A stretch of DNA of 11,329 nt from positions 1 to 11,329 of the forward strand of contig CAMHPM010000026.1 of assembly GCA_946187025.1 (NCBI GenBank). Reading direction: 5' to 3'. Numbering within the stretch: position 1 is the first letter of the stretch; each line of letters opens with the position of its first letter. Source of the DNA: an uncultured Prevotellaceae bacterium. Its GTDB lineage: Bacteria; Bacteroidota; Bacteroidia; Bacteroidales; Bacteroidaceae. Below, one piece after another: positions 1-6,607 of the stretch. The position numbers and the translations under genes were made by a program. The notes under the pieces are model-generated. The model was not told where the DNA came from and did not search any database. It saw only the letters and a list, made by a program, of their open reading frames with translations.

Positions 1-284
1 ATCATCCAGGCCTTGCGGTCGGTGAGGTTTTCTGTTGGAATCTTGATTCCTACCTGCTCGCTCACCATGTTGCGGTCGATGAGTATCTTGGGCACAACGC
101 CTATTACATTCAGACTACCCGACTCACGCACTCCACGTGCCAACGCCTCCATCAGTCCGCACCGGCTTCCACCATACACGAGTGTATGGCCATTCGCTCC
201 TATCCATTGTCCGAACTGCTCTGCCTGCTCGTAATACTCTTGTGGCAGTTTATCGGACGAAGAACAAAAAACTCCTATCTTCAT
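1..284 (-). CDS. LOG family (TIGR00730-type) phosphoribohydrolase, N-terminal part
   Basis: This is the first 94 codons of a gene that runs off the left edge. It starts at the ATG at 284-282 (protein begins MKIGVFCSSS). The layout is that of LOG/TIGR00730 Rossmann-fold proteins: an opening beta strand ending in the CSSS loop (residues 7-10), then LVYGGS (35-40) and GLMEAL (43-48), which match the family's YGGG...GLMG phosphate-binding region, then VIGVVP (60-65), then the start of the RK..M motif (R90-K91, M94). The family's PGGxGTxxE motif would lie just outside the window. Characterised members cleave the N-glycosidic bond of nucleoside 5'-monophosphates, including cytokinin-type ones; many bacterial members have no known physiological substrate. 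The protein is expected to be cytosolic. It lies 70 bp after the exonuclease gene on the same strand, with no clear promoter in the gap, so it may be the last gene of that transcript. Glu at position 46, where Gly is usual (GLMG), occurs in other Bacteroidota members as far as I recall. Confidence 0.88.
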   Translation of the reverse strand, partial: MKIGVFCSSSDKLPQEYYEQAEQFGQWIGANGHTLVYGGSRCGLMEALARGVRESGSLNVIGVVPKILIDRNMVSEQVGIKIPTENLTDRKAWM

Positions 285-354
285 CTGTATTTACATAAAT
301 ATCCCTCACTGAAGTCGGTTCTCCAGATGGGTGGCAGTCTTTATAAATTAATCG

Positions 355-1113
355 TTATAAATTTATAGTCAATTCCACTGGGCAATGGTCTGAGCCCATC
401 ACTTCAGTGTGAATTTTTGCATCCACCAGCTTGTCTCTCAAGCGGTCGGAGCATAAGAAATAGTCAATGCGCCATCCTGCGTTGTTCTCGCGTGCATGGA
501 AACGATACGACCACCACGAGTAAATATCCGTTTGGTCAGGATAAAAGTATCGGAACGTATCGGTGAATCCGTTGGAAAGCAGTGTTGTAAACTTCTCCCG
601 CTCCTCATCGGTGAATCCGGCATTACGTCGGTTCGATTTCGGATTCTTCAAGTCGATTTCCTCGTGTGCCACGTTCATGTCGCCACACACGATAACTGGT
701 TTTGTTGAATCGAGACGTTTCAAGTAGGCCAGGAAATCGTCTTCCCACACCATGCGGTAGTCGAGCCGACGCAACCCGTCTTGTGAATTTGGTGTATATA
801 CCGTCACGAGATAGAATGTGTCAAACTCCATTGTTATGACACGTCCCTCGTGGTCGTGCTGTTCGATTCCTATACCATAGGTCACACTCCCTGGAGCTTT
901 ACGTGTATAGATGGCTGTACCCGAGTATCCTTTCTTTTCGGCGTAGTTCCAAAACGACTGATAGCCCAGGAAATTGAGGTCGAGCTGTCCTGCCTGCATT
1001 TTTGTTTCCTGCAGGCAGACACAGTCGGCATCAAGAGCTGCGAATGTGTCGGCAAAACCCTTGCCGGCACATGCTCGCAGTCCGTTAACGGTCCATGAGA
1101 TAAGCCTTATCAT
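355..1113 (-). CDS. xth: Exodeoxyribonuclease III (AP endonuclease, ExoA/Xth family)
   Basis: A 252-residue protein of the endonuclease/exonuclease/phosphatase fold, the usual size for ExoIII. The family removes nucleotides 3'->5' from duplex DNA and cleaves at abasic sites in base excision repair. Visible active-site residues are E36 (LQETK, metal ligand), Y106 (VYTPN), D145 and N147 (GDMNVAH), D217 (RIDYF), and D242-H243 (SDHCPV). These match E34, Y109, D151/N153, D229 and D258/H259 of the E. coli enzyme. The oddity is at the N terminus: the opening strand reads SWTVNGLRA, with Thr8 where E. coli Asn7 (human APE1 Asn68) helps hold the metal. The codon is ACC, one base from AAC. The rest of the protein is intact, so activity is likely kept but may be altered. 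The gene starts 28 bp after the CoA-transferase stop and is probably co-transcribed with it. The family assignment is near certain; the effect of Thr8 is unknown. Confidence 0.95.
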   Translation of the reverse strand: MIRLISWTVNGLRACAGKGFADTFAALDADCVCLQETKMQAGQLDLNFLGYQSFWNYAEKKGYSGTAIYTRKAPGSVTYGIGIEQHDHEGRVITMEFDTFYLVTVYTPNSQDGLRRLDYRMVWEDDFLAYLKRLDSTKPVIVCGDMNVAHEEIDLKNPKSNRRNAGFTDEEREKFTTLLSNGFTDTFRYFYPDQTDIYSWWSYRFHARENNAGWRIDYFLCSDRLRDKLVDAKIHTEVMGSDHCPVELTINL

Positions 1114-1141
1114 TTACGATTCGACTATTTGCCATTAAGAT

Positions 1142-2641
1142 TTATTGTGCATACTTGCTGAAATCGACAAGGTGCATGTCGCCTTCGCGCAAGAATGTGT
1201 CGTGGAATGCGTGTGTGGCAGCCATGTTGTGGCATGAGTGTCCCTTGGTCGAAATCTTGAGATAGTCCCAAAGCAGCTGCTTGTAGTCTGGGTGTGCACA
1301 TTTCTCGATGATTTCCTTGGCACGCTCCATAGGGCCCTTGCCTCTCAGGTCGGCAACTCCTTGTTCTGTCACAATCACGTTCACGTCGTGTTCGGTGTGG
1401 TCTATGTGTGAGCAGAACGGAACGATGCTTGATATCATGCCACCCTTTGCCACCGACGGACAAGTGAAGATGCTGAGGAATGCGTTACGCTCGAAGTCGC
1501 CCGATCCGCCGATTCCGTTCATCATCTTTGTTCCACAAATCTGTGTTGAGTTAGCATGTCCGTAGATGTCAACCTCTATGGCTGTATTGATAGCGATAAG
1601 GCCAAGGCGGCGAATCACTTCGGCATTATTTGAAATCTCCGACTGACGTAGCACGAGCTTGTCGCGGAAGAAGTCGATATTGTCGTAGATGCTCAACAGC
1701 TTGTCGTTGGTAACAGTGAGCGAACATGTAGATGCACATTTCACCTTGCCCTCGAACATGAGGTCAACGATTGCGTTCTGCAGCACCTCGGTATAGATTT
1801 CCATAGCAGGCATCTCCGGGTTGCTACCCAATGCAAACAATATTGCGTTGGCAGTTGTACCTACTCCACTCTGGAATGGCAAGAAGCCAGGAGGTATGAT
1901 TCCACGCTTCTTCTCACTCATGAGGAAGTGCTCCACGTTTTCACCAATCTTGGTAGTGATTGGGTCGGCACCCTTGAAGTCGCGTGCCTCGTCGGGCAGA
2001 TTACATTCCACAACTCCCACAATTTTCTTTGGATCGATTTGCAGGTAAGTCGTACCAATGCGGTCGGTCACATGCTCGATTGGAATAGGTTTGCGCTGTG
2101 GAGGGTCGAGTGGCTCATATACGTCATGGATGCCAATTGATTTTGGCGAATGGAAAGCATTGAGTTCGAGGATGACACCCTTGCGAGCCAGACGAGCAAT
2201 GGTTGGTGATATACCGCCGGCAGCCGTGAGATACACCTTGCCGTCGGGTTCGATGGCACATACTTCGATGATAGCCCAGTCAACAGGGCCGAGGAATCCG
2301 TATCGCAGGTCTTGCGCCATCATTCCCAGGTGTAAGTCGCTGTAAGAGAGTTCACCTGCATTGACGTGCTTACGGAAATCCGGATTGGTAGTGTAAGGCG
2401 CACGATAGCGTATCGCTTGCTCGTTTGACAACGCACCGTCGCACGACTGTCCGGTCGATGCGCCTGTAAATACTCCTACCTTGAATGGGCGTCCTGCCTC
2501 GTGTTCGGCATGTGCCCGCTTTGCCAACTCTGCAGGCACGGCTTTTGCTGTTCCTGCTGGTGTGAAACCACTGAGACCAATATTGTCTCCATTCTGAATC
2601 ATTGCCGCAGCTTCGGCGGCAGTAATACGTGTAAATGACAT
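1142..2641 (-). CDS. Succinate/acetate CoA-transferase (acetyl-CoA hydrolase/transferase family)
   Basis: A 499-residue protein matching the full length of the Cat1/AarC/YgfH-type CoA-transferase family (class I fold, two tandem domains in one chain). It should move CoA between succinate, acetate or propionate, in the cytosol. In succinate- and propionate-forming Bacteroidales this links succinyl-CoA to acetate or propionate formation; the exact substrate pair cannot be read from sequence. Visible motifs are FTGAST (58-63), GVGTTANA (259-266, CoA/oxyanion loop), YTEVLQ (283-288, with E285 the likely catalytic Glu that forms the glutamyl-CoA thioester, by comparison with AarC E294), EISNN (335-339), and GIGGSGDF (376-383). 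The start at 2641 gives MSFTRITAAEAA, a normal family N terminus, and lies 39 bp from a consensus -7 box. Succinyl-CoA:acetate transferase, propionyl-CoA:succinate transferase and acetyl-CoA hydrolase are all possible names. Confidence 0.93.
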   Translation of the reverse strand: MSFTRITAAEAAAMIQNGDNIGLSGFTPAGTAKAVPAELAKRAHAEHEAGRPFKVGVFTGASTGQSCDGALSNEQAIRYRAPYTTNPDFRKHVNAGELSYSDLHLGMMAQDLRYGFLGPVDWAIIEVCAIEPDGKVYLTAAGGISPTIARLARKGVILELNAFHSPKSIGIHDVYEPLDPPQRKPIPIEHVTDRIGTTYLQIDPKKIVGVVECNLPDEARDFKGADPITTKIGENVEHFLMSEKKRGIIPPGFLPFQSGVGTTANAILFALGSNPEMPAMEIYTEVLQNAIVDLMFEGKVKCASTCSLTVTNDKLLSIYDNIDFFRDKLVLRQSEISNNAEVIRRLGLIAINTAIEVDIYGHANSTQICGTKMMNGIGGSGDFERNAFLSIFTCPSVAKGGMISSIVPFCSHIDHTEHDVNVIVTEQGVADLRGKGPMERAKEIIEKCAHPDYKQLLWDYLKISTKGHSCHNMAATHAFHDTFLREGDMHLVDFSKYAQ

Positions 2642-2679
2642 TTTGTTTTTATTTTACTTTTTGATTAGCTTTCAACTTG

Positions 2680-2709
2680 CAAATATACGACTTTTTTGCT
2701 ACATGCAAC
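2680..2709 (-). promoter_or_regulatory. Bacteroides-type promoter of the CoA-transferase gene
   Basis: On the minus strand, GTTG (2709-2706) is followed after 18 bp by TATATTTG (2687-2680). The latter is an exact TAnnTTTG -7 box of the Bacteroidota primary sigma factor. Transcription would begin near 2673, leaving an AT-rich leader of about 30 nt before the ATG at 2641 with no Shine-Dalgarno sequence, as is normal in this phylum. The -33 element is GTTG rather than TTTG. It overlaps one of several GCGAT/TGCA repeats in this gap. Confidence 0.7.
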
Positions 2710-2790
2710 CACATCGCCTGAAAAAAAACAGAGTTCATTCCATGCGATTAGTTGCAAGACAGCCCGATAGTCCTTGCGATGTGCAACCAC
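2704..2790. repeat. Cluster of GCGAT...TGCA elements upstream of the CoA-transferase promoter
   Basis: Within the 154-bp gap between queA and the CoA-transferase gene, the pair GCGAT followed by TGCA occurs three times: plus strand 2744-2756 (4-bp gap), plus strand 2776-2785 (1-bp gap), and minus strand 2717-2704 (5-bp gap). The region also holds an exact 9-bp direct repeat TGCAACCAC (2704-2712 and 2782-2790) and an 8-bp inverted repeat CACATCGC/GCGATGTG (2710-2717 and 2776-2783). One copy overlaps the -33 element. An operator array is possible, but the variable spacing weakens this. The gap also contains a run of eight T on the minus strand (2728-2721) without a clear preceding hairpin, so I do not call a queA terminator. 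Confidence 0.35.
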
Positions 2791-2795
2791 TGCTA

Positions 2796-3851
2796 TCACA
2801 CAATCAGCAGCGCATCTCCATATCCACCAAACTTGTATCCCTGTGCAATTGCCTGCTTGTATGCTTCCATCACATATTCGTACGACCCGAATGCACATTG
2901 CATCATCATCATCAACGAAAGTGGCAATTGGAAGTTCGACACGAAAGCCTCGGCCACACCAAATTCGTATGGAGGGAAAATGAACTTGTTGGTCCACCCG
3001 TCAAACTCCTTGATGATGCCGCCAGGTCCCATGGCAGTCTCGAGTGCCCGCATGGTTGTCGTACCGACCGCACACACTTTGTGGCCACCTTCCTTCGAGC
3101 GGTTCACTATATCACATGCTTCTTTTCCCACATGCATTTCCTCACCGTCGGTCTTATGTTTGGTCAGGTCTTCCACATCGATTGTACGGAAGTTGCCCAG
3201 TCCTATGTGCAGGGTGATGAATGCCTGTCCGATACCTTTTATCTCCATGCGTTTCATCAGCTCACGCGAGAAGTGCAATCCCGAGGCCGGTGCTGTCACA
3301 GCTCCCTCGTGACGTGCGTATATGGTCTGGAAGTTCTCCATGTCCTCAGGCACTGCCTTGCGTTGCTTCCTTATCTCGTCGGTGATTGGTGCTTCGCCCA
3401 ATGCAAACAACGACTCCTTGAATTCCTCATGAGGTCCGTCGTAGAGGAATCTGAGCGTACGACCGCGCGAAGTGGTGTTGTCTATCACTTCGGCCACCAT
3501 CGAGTTGTCTTCGCCGAAATAGAGTTTGTTGCCGATACGTATCTTTCTTGCAGGGTCAACCAGCACATCCCATAGGCGCATACGCTCGTTTAGTTCACGC
3601 AGCAGGAACACCTCGATTGTTGCTCCTGTCTTCTCCTTGTTGCCATACAGGCGTGCAGGGAACACCTGAGTATCGTTAAACACAAACGAGTCGCCGTCAT
3701 CGAAATAATCTATGATGTCCTTAAACTGGCGATGCTCTATTTCTCCCGTCTTGCGGTGTAGCACCATGAGTCTTGCCTCGTCACGATGGTAAGGCGGTTC
3801 GAGACCTATGTTCTCATCGGGCAGCTTGAATTTGAATTGTGATAACTTCAT
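2796..3851 (-). CDS. queA: S-adenosylmethionine:tRNA ribosyltransferase-isomerase QueA
   Basis: A 351-residue cytosolic enzyme that transfers and isomerises the ribosyl part of SAM onto preQ1 in tRNA, giving epoxyqueuosine at wobble position 34 of GUN-anticodon tRNAs. Family motifs in order: FNDTQVFPARL (58-68), EGAVTAPASGLHFS (182-195), HIGLGNFR (215-222), AVGTTTMRALET (261-272), WTNKFIFPPYEF (286-297), and GDALLI (345-350). The length is normal and the protein begins MKLSQFKFKLP, as in other Bacteroidales QueA proteins. The odd part is the segment SNFQLPLSLMMMMQCAF (305-321). The family usually has NFH there, and Q308 (CAA) replaces that His. Four Met codons in a row (ATG x4) follow. The segment shows no length change against the family pattern I recall, so this is substitution, not a frameshift. 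It is the last gene of the miaB-queA run, 30 bp after truB. Confidence 0.95.
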   Translation of the reverse strand: MKLSQFKFKLPDENIGLEPPYHRDEARLMVLHRKTGEIEHRQFKDIIDYFDDGDSFVFNDTQVFPARLYGNKEKTGATIEVFLLRELNERMRLWDVLVDPARKIRIGNKLYFGEDNSMVAEVIDNTTSRGRTLRFLYDGPHEEFKESLFALGEAPITDEIRKQRKAVPEDMENFQTIYARHEGAVTAPASGLHFSRELMKRMEIKGIGQAFITLHIGLGNFRTIDVEDLTKHKTDGEEMHVGKEACDIVNRSKEGGHKVCAVGTTTMRALETAMGPGGIIKEFDGWTNKFIFPPYEFGVAEAFVSNFQLPLSLMMMMQCAFGSYEYVMEAYKQAIAQGYKFGGYGDALLIV

Positions 3852-3881
3852 CTTTCTTATTTTCGTTTTCTTACTGTATTG

Positions 3882-4601
3882 TCATTGTTCATCCTCTGCA
3901 TCGACAGCGACTGGATGTGTGTCGAGCCACTGGTCAAACGTGTGTATGTCGAGACAGTCGGCCAGCCGGTAGTCGCCCACACGTGTGCGGCACAGGTCGG
4001 TGAGGTATGCCCCCGAGTGCAGTGCCTGGCCTATATCACGTGCCAGGGCCCGTATGTATGTTCCCTTGCTGCATACCACACGTATTTTGATTTGCATGTT
4101 ATCCAGGTCACATTCCATCAGCTCTATCTCGTCGATGGTGAGTGGTTTTGCTTTCAGTTCCACCTCGCGTCCTTTGCGTGCAAATTCATAGGCTCGCTTG
4201 CCGTCAATCTTCACAGCCGAGAATATTGGTGGCACCTGCATTATCGTGCCATGAAACTGTTGCAGCACCTGCTCCACCAGTTCTCGTGTGATATGTCCGG
4301 TCGGGTATGTAGCGTCTTCTTCCGTCTCGCGGTCGAACGACGGTGTGGTAGCACCCAGCTTCAATGTTGCCACATATTCCTTGGTATGTGCCTGCAGTTC
4401 TTCAATCCTTTTGGTTGCCTTGCCTGTGCATACGATGAGCACTCCGGTGGCCAGCGGGTCGAGTGTGCCTGCATGTCCCACCTTTAGGCGTCCGCCACCC
4501 ATCCGGTGCTTCAACTTGCCCCTCACCTTATATACAAGGTCGAACGAAGTCCAGCGGTAGGGCTTGTTGAAACAGAATATTTCTCCTGCCTGCGGGTTCA
4601 T
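3882..4601 (-). CDS. truB: tRNA pseudouridine(55) synthase TruB
   Basis: A 239-residue protein that makes pseudouridine 55 in the T-loop of tRNAs. The catalytic motif GHAGTLDPLATG has the nucleophile at D48, the same number as in E. coli TruB. Other family segments are FNKPYRWTSFD (11-21), the EY(V)ATLKLGATT strand, PPIFSAVK, YEFARKGREVE, and KGTYIRALARDIG. The reading frame stays open upstream to an ATG at 4709, but that 36-residue extension resembles no TruB and lies inside uppP. The ATG at 4601 gives MNPQAGEIFCFNKP and overlaps the uppP stop as ATGA, so I chose it. That overlap suggests translational coupling with uppP. The protein ends in an acidic tail (AEDEQ). The placement between uppP and queA is the usual Bacteroidota order and puts two tRNA modification genes next to each other. 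Confidence 0.96.
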   Translation of the reverse strand: MNPQAGEIFCFNKPYRWTSFDLVYKVRGKLKHRMGGGRLKVGHAGTLDPLATGVLIVCTGKATKRIEELQAHTKEYVATLKLGATTPSFDRETEEDATYPTGHITRELVEQVLQQFHGTIMQVPPIFSAVKIDGKRAYEFARKGREVELKAKPLTIDEIELMECDLDNMQIKIRVVCSKGTYIRALARDIGQALHSGAYLTDLCRTRVGDYRLADCLDIHTFDQWLDTHPVAVDAEDEQ

Positions 4602-5437
4602 ATCAGTTGCCAGATAATGGTTGCCAATCCGACCACAGCGCAATATATGGCGAAGTATATGAGTTTGCCGCGGCGCACTATGCCTATCATCCATTTGCAG
4701 GCAAAGCATCCGGTAATGAATGCAGCCACAAATCCTACGACAAGTGCCAGCGGGCTGATGCCCGACATTGCCACATCGATTCCTTCTTCAATCATTTTCT
4801 TGCCGTCGAGCAGTGCTTCGCCCAGAATCGGAGGTATCACCATGAGGAACGAGAACTGTGCCAGCGACTCCTTCTTGTTGCCGAGTATGAGTCCGGTACC
4901 GATGGTGCTGCCCGAGCGCGACAAGCCCGGCAGCACGGCACAAGCCTGGGCTATACCTATGATGAAGGCATCGAGCATCGATATGTGTTCCTTCTCGCGT
5001 GGCTTGGCAAAATACGAGAACGACAGCAAAGCAGCTGTCACCAGCAGGCAGATACCAACAACCAGCAGGTTGTCGAAATATCCTTCGATGGCATCTTTGA
5101 AGAACAGGCCTACGATGCCCACCGGTATCATCGACACGATGATGCACAGCAGGTAGTTCTGCTCTGCATTAAGGCTGCGGATGCCATACCGGCTCGGAAC
5201 GATGTCCTTGCCATGCTTGCAGGCTCCGATGAGCAGCCACACTATTTCTTTCCACAGAATGACGAGGGTACTCATCACTGTTGCCACATGCACCAATATC
5301 GTGAATGGCATTATCTGGTCGGGGTCTTCCACACCGAGCAACTTACCTGCGATGGCAAGATGTCCGCTGCTGCTGACCGGCAGATATTCTGTCAGTCCCT
5401 GGAATATTCCCATGAGAAGGGCTTGTAACCAATCCAT
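4598..5437 (-). CDS. uppP: Undecaprenyl-diphosphatase UppP (BacA family)
   Basis: A 279-residue polytopic inner-membrane phosphatase that removes a phosphate from undecaprenyl diphosphate, so the lipid carrier can be reused for peptidoglycan and surface glycan synthesis. Overproduction of the family gives bacitracin resistance. Both signature regions are present: QGLTEYLPVSSSGHL (13-27, with E17, S24 and H26) and LPGLSRSGSTIGTGLILG (169-186, with R174). The first acidic residue of the E. coli motif (E17 there) is Gln13 here, a common variant. Hydrophobic segments are spread through the length, including about 43-61, 95-113, 124-143, 194-210, 229-247 and 257-278. The length is typical. The stop codon overlaps the truB start (ATGA), and the start lies 9 bp after the DUF3098 gene, so it sits inside a tight operon. 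The carrier lipid may also feed the O-antigen-ligase family protein at 8107-9660, but that link is inference. Confidence 0.96.
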   Translation of the reverse strand: MDWLQALLMGIFQGLTEYLPVSSSGHLAIAGKLLGVEDPDQIMPFTILVHVATVMSTLVILWKEIVWLLIGACKHGKDIVPSRYGIRSLNAEQNYLLCIIVSMIPVGIVGLFFKDAIEGYFDNLLVVGICLLVTAALLSFSYFAKPREKEHISMLDAFIIGIAQACAVLPGLSRSGSTIGTGLILGNKKESLAQFSFLMVIPPILGEALLDGKKMIEEGIDVAMSGISPLALVVGFVAAFITGCFACKWMIGIVRRGKLIYFAIYCAVVGLATIIWQLI

Positions 5438-5446
5438 CGTCTGCTG

Positions 5447-5677
5447 TTACTGTTTTTTAGGTTTAATCAATATTGCTGCAATCACCACGATAAAGCCGAA
5501 CAGGCTGGTTATCGGAGCCACCTTGATGCGGAGGTCGCTGAATATCTCCGGATTGAATGCCTCTTCGGTTGTGCCGCTACCTGCCATCAGTATGAATCCC
5601 ACAACCACGATGGCTATACCCACTCCCAACATTATGTAGTTGAGCGGGCCGAATGCTAAGTCTTTGTTTCTTTCCAT
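5447..5677 (-). CDS. Small two-helix membrane protein, DUF3098 family
   Basis: A 76-residue protein with two predicted membrane helices, about residues 13-33 (NYIMLGVGIAIVVVGFILMA) and 53-71, joined by a polar loop containing EEAFNPEIFSD. It ends in a lysine-rich tail (KPKKQ). This size, layout and the FNPEIFS(D) loop fit DUF3098, a family found in Bacteroidota and commonly encoded between ftsX and uppP. No biochemical function is known. Its constant place between a division permease and a lipid-carrier phosphatase suggests a role in envelope growth, but nothing in the sequence shows one. It lies 27 bp after ftsX and 9 bp before uppP, clearly in one operon. No catalytic motif is visible. Confidence 0.88.
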   Translation of the reverse strand: MERNKDLAFGPLNYIMLGVGIAIVVVGFILMAGSGTTEEAFNPEIFSDLRIKVAPITSLFGFIVVIAAILIKPKKQ

Positions 5678-5704
5678 TATATTGTTTGTATGTTTGTTTT
5701 CACA

Positions 5705-6577
5705 TCAGATATGATACAGTTCGTTGCTGCTCATCTTCAGGTATTTCGACAACGAGACGTAAGTGCAGATAAACGTGATGAGTAGTCCGAACACCAGCAC
5801 CGACACTCCCACAATGGTCATCACCTGCATATCGATCACGGTGTTTATTTCCGGCTCGTAGGTTCTGGCCCAATACACTCCGCCAATGATTATCGCGTCG
5901 GCAATGATGGCCGATATCACCCCGAGCAGCAGGCCCTGGTTGAGGAACGGCCGGCGAATGAAACTCCACGATGCACCCACGAGTTTCATGGTGTTGATGA
6001 TGAAACGACGTGAGAAGATGGTAAGCCTCACCGTGTTGTTTATCAATGCGAACGATATGTATGTAAACAATGCAGCGATGATGAGCAGAATCACACTGAA
6101 CTTACGGATGTTTTTGTTCACCGAGTTCATCAGCTCTTTCTGGTAGATCACATCCATCACCTTGTTGGTCGATTTCAGTTGCTGGGTTATCTTTGCCAGG
6201 CTTTCGTTGTTGGCATATTCCGACTTCACCTTGACTTCAAACGAAGCTGTGAACGGATTATATCCAAGAAACTCCGACGGGTCGGTACCCATGCTCACAC
6301 ACTGGTCATGCAGTGCACGCTCTTTCGACACATATTTCAGCGACTTCACATACTGCTGTGCTTGCAGCGATTGTTTCAGCGACTGTGTCTCGCCGGGGGT
6401 GATGTCATCGTTGAGCAGCACACTCACATTGATGTTTTCCCTCAAATAGCTCGACAAGTTACGTGCCGTGAAGACAAAGAGCACTATCGTTCCGAGCAAC
6501 ACCAACACCAGCGTGGTGCTGATGAGCGATGTCACGAATTGTGTGCTGAGCAGTCCTGTTGCTTTGTTTCGTTTCAT
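5705..6577 (-). CDS. ftsX: Cell division permease FtsX
   Basis: A 290-residue type-VII ABC permease-like protein. FtsX pairs with the ATPase FtsE at the division site and, in studied bacteria, controls peptidoglycan hydrolases in the periplasm. The expected layout is visible: short cytoplasmic N terminus (MKRNKATG), membrane helix 1 (about 18-38), periplasmic domain (about 40-155, with the conserved ENINVSVLL strand and the YVSKERAL segment), helix 2 (about 160-182), cytoplasmic loop RRFIINTMKLVGASWSFIRRPF (190-211, the FtsE-contact region), helix 3 (about 212-236), and helix 4 (about 252-274). The C terminus is a short cytoplasmic tail. The start is 30 bp after miaB. No ftsE is present next to it, in contrast to the ftsEX operon of Proteobacteria; in Bacteroidota the two genes are often apart. 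The assignment is secure. Confidence 0.94.
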   Translation of the reverse strand: MKRNKATGLLSTQFVTSLISTTLVLVLLGTIVLFVFTARNLSSYLRENINVSVLLNDDITPGETQSLKQSLQAQQYVKSLKYVSKERALHDQCVSMGTDPSEFLGYNPFTASFEVKVKSEYANNESLAKITQQLKSTNKVMDVIYQKELMNSVNKNIRKFSVILLIIAALFTYISFALINNTVRLTIFSRRFIINTMKLVGASWSFIRRPFLNQGLLLGVISAIIADAIIIGGVYWARTYEPEINTVIDMQVMTIVGVSVLVFGLLITFICTYVSLSKYLKMSSNELYHI

Positions 6578-6607
6578 TGTATTTTCGTTTTTTGTTCTTA
6601 TCCACTT

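Noticed and set aside
285..354. Possible terminator or promoter in the gap between exonuclease and LOG genes
   Set aside because: There is a 9-bp direct repeat TTATAAATT (341-349, 355-363) but no hairpin with a T-tract. The nearest -7-like sequence, TATTTATG, differs from TAnnTTTG and lies too close to the start codon.
1125..1463. 112-codon minus-strand frame within the CoA-transferase gene
   Set aside because: It is a shadow frame inside a strongly supported gene. Its Arg/His-rich translation has no motif, and it shows no independent start signal.
2721..2728. Run of eight T (minus strand) as an intrinsic terminator for queA
   Set aside because: I could not find a stable GC-rich stem directly before the T-run, so a terminator call is not supported.
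2643..3575. 310-codon open frame on the plus strand opposite queA
   Set aside because: It is antisense to a clearly conserved queA gene, its translation is rich in Cys and His and low in recognisable motifs, and no plus-strand promoter precedes it.
4602..4709. 36-residue N-terminal extension of TruB
   Set aside because: The extra residues do not resemble TruB and fall inside uppP. The ATGA overlap gives a start with the normal TruB N terminus.
4607..5428. 273-codon open frame on the plus strand opposite uppP
   Set aside because: UppP on the other strand has all its catalytic motifs. The plus-strand translation is full of His, Gln, Cys and Tyr, which is typical of the complement of a membrane protein gene, and has no family resemblance.
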